The position numbers were made by a program, and so were the translations under genes. A DNA stretch of 64,000 nucleotides, from positions 62,001-126,000 of the forward strand of contig NZ_JAUAOA010000006.1 of the NCBI RefSeq assembly GCF_030542965.1, read 5' to 3'. The first letter of the stretch is position 1. The number at the start of each line of letters is the position of its first letter. Below the pieces are notes generated by a model. It was not told the origin of the DNA and searched no databases. It saw nothing but the letters and a program-made list of their open reading frames with translations. Below are positions 61,800-64,000 of the stretch, one piece after another. The stretch comes from Azotosporobacter soli. Its GTDB lineage: Bacteria > Bacillota > Negativicutes > SG130.

Positions 61800-62432
61800 A
61801 TCGAACTTTCAGCCCGACAACTTCTTATCCTGGAAATGATTAAAGAGTCCGGCCCGATCACCAGCAGCGCCATTGCAGGACGTCTTAACCTGAGCCGCGC
61901 CGCTTTGCGCAGCGATTTGGCGATTTTGACGAGTTCCGGCCTGGCCGAGGCCAAACCGAAAGTAGGCTATTACTTCACCGGGAAAAACCCAAAAATGATC
62001 AGCCCCGCCCTCTTTGATGATCTACAGGTAAAAACGATCCACTCTCCGCCCATCGTCATTCACGGCACAAAATCCGTTTATGAAGCCATCGTAACAATGT
62101 TTCGCGAAGACGTCGGCACCATCTTTGTCGTCTCGGAAGAAGACGGTCTTGACGGCGTTTTGTCGCGCAAGGATTTGATCAAGGCCGCCATGGGCAACCA
62201 CAATATCACCGAACTTCCGGTCAGCGTCGCGATGACGCGCATGCCGAACATCATTTTCACCACACCGGACGAAACGGTTTTGAACGCCGCGAAGAAACTG
62301 CTGACGCATCAAATCGACGCGTTGCCCGTTGTCGTTCCGCTGCCAACCGCCTCCGGCTCCGTCTATCGGGTAGTCGGACGCTTCACCAAGACCAATCTGA
62401 CTCGTCTGTTTGTCCAACTGGCCGAAGAGTAG
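61800..62432 (+). CDS. ccpN: CcpN-like HTH/CBS regulator of gluconeogenesis
   Basis: 210 residues if it starts at the ATC at 61800; a later ATG at 61836 would drop the conserved start IELSARQLLILE that matches B. subtilis CcpN (IELNKRQ). The ribosome site AAGGAGGTGAT lies 9 bases before the ATC, and an in-frame TGA at 61791 leaves no ATG, GTG or TTG between. The HTH (SSAIAGRLNLSRAALRSDL) is followed by two CBS domains (about 75-205), which in CcpN sense ATP/ADP. CcpN represses gluconeogenic genes in the presence of glucose. It is followed by PDRP and PPDK. Confidence 0.85.
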   Translation: MELSARQLLILEMIKESGPITSSAIAGRLNLSRAALRSDLAILTSSGLAEAKPKVGYYFTGKNPKMISPALFDDLQVKTIHSPPIVIHGTKSVYEAIVTMFREDVGTIFVVSEEDGLDGVLSRKDLIKAAMGNHNITELPVSVAMTRMPNIIFTTPDETVLNAAKKLLTHQIDALPVVVPLPTASGSVYRVVGRFTKTNLTRLFVQLAEE

Positions 62433-62455
62433 ATTTTAAGACGGGAGGTTTTAGC

Positions 62456-63274
62456 GTGTCCAATCCCACCGTTTATATCTTATCCGATTCCGTCGGCGAA
62501 ACCGGTGAACTCGTTCTCAAAGCTGCGCTGAGCCAATTCGGCGGCATTCATCTCAACATCATCCGCAAATCCTTCTTGACGACGGAACTGCAACTGGCGG
62601 AAGCGCTGGAAGAAGTCGAAGCCAATCAGGCAGCCGTCATCTACACGCTCGTGCGGCCGGAATTGATGAATTATCTGGAGCAGCGTCTGCACAAATCCGG
62701 CATTCCGCATGCCGATCTGATGGGCCCGGTCATCGACGTATTGGCCTCGCTGACAAACCTCACGCCGCGTAACGAACCCGGTCTGATCCGCAAGGTGGAC
62801 GACGCTTATTTTACCAAGATCGAAGCGATCGAATTTGCCGTCAAGTTTGATGACGGCAAGGACCCGCGCGGTCTTTTGAAGTCGGACATCGTAATCACCG
62901 GCGTTTCCCGCACATCCAAGACCCCACTATGCATGTATTTGGCGCACAAAGGCCTCAAGGCCGCCAATATTCCGCTCGTCATCGACATTGCGCCGCCGGA
63001 GGAATTGTTCCTCGTTCCGCCCTCGAAAGTCGTCGGTCTGACGATAAAACCCTCTTTATTAATGGAGATTCGCAAAGAACGTTTGAAGACGATGGGCCTT
63101 GGCGTCGGCGGAAAATCCGATTACGCAAGCCTGGAGCGCATCCTGGAGGAACTGAAGTATGCCGAAGACATCATGCGCCGCATCGGTTGTCCGATCCTGG
63201 ACGTAACCAGCAAGGCGACAGAAGAAACGGCTGCCCGCGTGCTCGATATCTACCGTAAAGGAGTGATTGAATAA
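62456..63274 (+). CDS. Pyruvate, phosphate dikinase regulatory protein (PDRP)
   Basis: 272 residues with a GTG start after GGGAGG. The P-loop-like GVSRTSKTP lies at residues 149-157. DUF299 family: adds phosphate to a threonine next to the catalytic His of PPDK (inactivation, from ADP) and also removes it (with phosphate). Its stop overlaps the ppdK start by one base (TAATG), so the regulator and enzyme are co-translated. The CcpN gene lies just upstream. Confidence 0.95.
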   Translation: MSNPTVYILSDSVGETGELVLKAALSQFGGIHLNIIRKSFLTTELQLAEALEEVEANQAAVIYTLVRPELMNYLEQRLHKSGIPHADLMGPVIDVLASLTNLTPRNEPGLIRKVDDAYFTKIEAIEFAVKFDDGKDPRGLLKSDIVITGVSRTSKTPLCMYLAHKGLKAANIPLVIDIAPPEELFLVPPSKVVGLTIKPSLLMEIRKERLKTMGLGVGGKSDYASLERILEELKYAEDIMRRIGCPILDVTSKATEETAARVLDIYRKGVIE

Positions 63275-64000
63275 TGGCAAAGTACGTATATCTGTTTCAT
63301 GAAGGTGGCGCCGAAATGCGTTCCCTCTTGGGAGGCAAAGGCGCCAATCTGGCTGAGATGACCAAGATCGGTTTGCCGGTTCCCCCGGGAATGACAATCA
63401 GTACCGAAGCCTGCCGCGAATATTATGAAAGCGGCCAGCAACTCCCCGACGGTTTGGCGGAAGAAATCAAGCGTAACCTGGTCACGCTCGAAAAAAACGT
63501 CGGCAAGGAGCTTGGCAATGTCGACAACCCGCTTTTGATTTCCGTTCGTTCCGGCGCCGTCTTCTCGATGCCGGGTATGATGGACACCATTCTCAATCTC
63601 GGTCTTAACGAGCAGACCGTTAAAAGCATGGCGCGCTTGACCGGCAATCTCTGTTTCGCCTATGACTCCTACCGCCGTTTCATTCAAATGTTCAGCGATG
63701 TGGTGCTCGAAATCCCCAAACATGATTTTGAACATATCCTGAGCAAAGAAAAAGAACGCCAGGGCGTCACCTACGATCAGGAACTGTCCGCCGACGCGCT
63801 GCGTTCGCTGATCGACCAGTTCAAATCATTGGTCAAAGAACGGCTTGGCCGTCCTTTCCCCGAAGACCCGATGGAACAGCTGTTCATGGCCGTAGAAGCG
63901 GTCTTTCGTTCCTGGAACAACGACCGCGCCATTATATATCGCAACCTGAATAAAATCGACCACAATCTCGGGACCGCGGTCAACATCCAATCGATGGTTT
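63274..64000 (+). CDS. ppdK: Pyruvate, phosphate dikinase, N-terminal part
   Basis: 242 residues to the window edge. It opens MAKYVYLFHEGGAEMRSLLGGKGANLAEMTKIGLPVPPGMTIST and has LLISVRSGAVFSMPGMMDTILNLG near 90-110, the typical ATP-grasp start of PPDK. The enzyme converts pyruvate, ATP and phosphate to PEP, AMP and PPi and can run either way. As partner of PDRP and CcpN it forms the PEP/pyruvate switch. Confidence 0.97.
   Translation, partial: MAKYVYLFHEGGAEMRSLLGGKGANLAEMTKIGLPVPPGMTISTEACREYYESGQQLPDGLAEEIKRNLVTLEKNVGKELGNVDNPLLISVRSGAVFSMPGMMDTILNLGLNEQTVKSMARLTGNLCFAYDSYRRFIQMFSDVVLEIPKHDFEHILSKEKERQGVTYDQELSADALRSLIDQFKSLVKERLGRPFPEDPMEQLFMAVEAVFRSWNNDRAIIYRNLNKIDHNLGTAVNIQSMV

Overview
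The window looks like chromosomal DNA of an endospore-forming, anaerobic member of the Negativicutes (Sporomusaceae-like Firmicutes). This rests on a Spo0E-type phosphatase, T-box control of serA, a CcpN/PDRP/PPDK cluster, a GlgC+GlgD glycogen locus, BMP-type nucleoside uptake, and cytochrome bd as the only terminal oxidase seen. The genus is inference. I see no rRNA, tRNA, CRISPR array, phage or insertion sequence; genes are tightly packed with strong GGAGG ribosome sites.

Layout. (1) 1-4771: operon on the minus strand, ygeX - ssnA - NCS2 purine permease - ygfK (cut by the window edge), the core of the anaerobic purine/urate catabolic cluster, behind a sigma-54-type promoter. (2) 5064-8869: iron operon dtxR/mntR - feoA - feoA - feoB - FeoB-associated Cys-rich protein - zinc-ribbon protein, with iron-box palindromes in the promoter. 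(3) 8968-15467: small membrane protein, EamA transporter with a structured leader, exported DUF3298 protein, serS, PAS/HD-GYP protein, TrxB-like flavoprotein, Cys-rich small protein. (4) 15475-19859: cstA-type pyruvate/peptide transporter with a LytS/LytT two-component system and clear LytTR sites. (5) 20157-23476: exported and hypothetical proteins, two tiny ORFs, and a 91-residue NrdD-tail-like protein behind a pair of NrdR boxes, then a second EamA transporter. (6) 23812-28376: serine biosynthesis, serA - DUF1015 - serC, with a T-box. (7) 28597-39422: flavin reductase, MBL hydrolase, DUF2225, cydDC, amino acid permease, L,D-transpeptidase, Dcu transporter. (8) 39571-42496: rrf2 - cydA - cydB. 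(9) 42510-56111: seven-gene glycogen operon, glgA2 - glgP - glgB - glgC - glgD - glgA - GH13/GH77 fusion. (10) 56268-61391: Spo0E-like gene and a BMP nucleoside ABC transporter. (11) 61742-64000: ccpN - PDRP - ppdK (cut by the window edge).

How it fits together. The organism appears to burn purines and amino acids (ygeX cluster, nucleoside ABC importer, Dcu and CstA carriers), make serine itself, store carbon as glycogen, and switch at the pyruvate/PEP node with CcpN, PDRP and PPDK. Cytochrome bd plus its CydDC maturation exporter gives oxygen protection, under an Fe-S Rrf2 regulator. The most unusual points are the NrdR-box-controlled short protein, a second glycogen synthase that has lost its donor-binding lysines, LytTR sites placed in a terminator loop, an apparent ATC start codon for ccpN, a long coiled-coil insert in FeoB, and a structured RNA leader in front of an EamA transporter.
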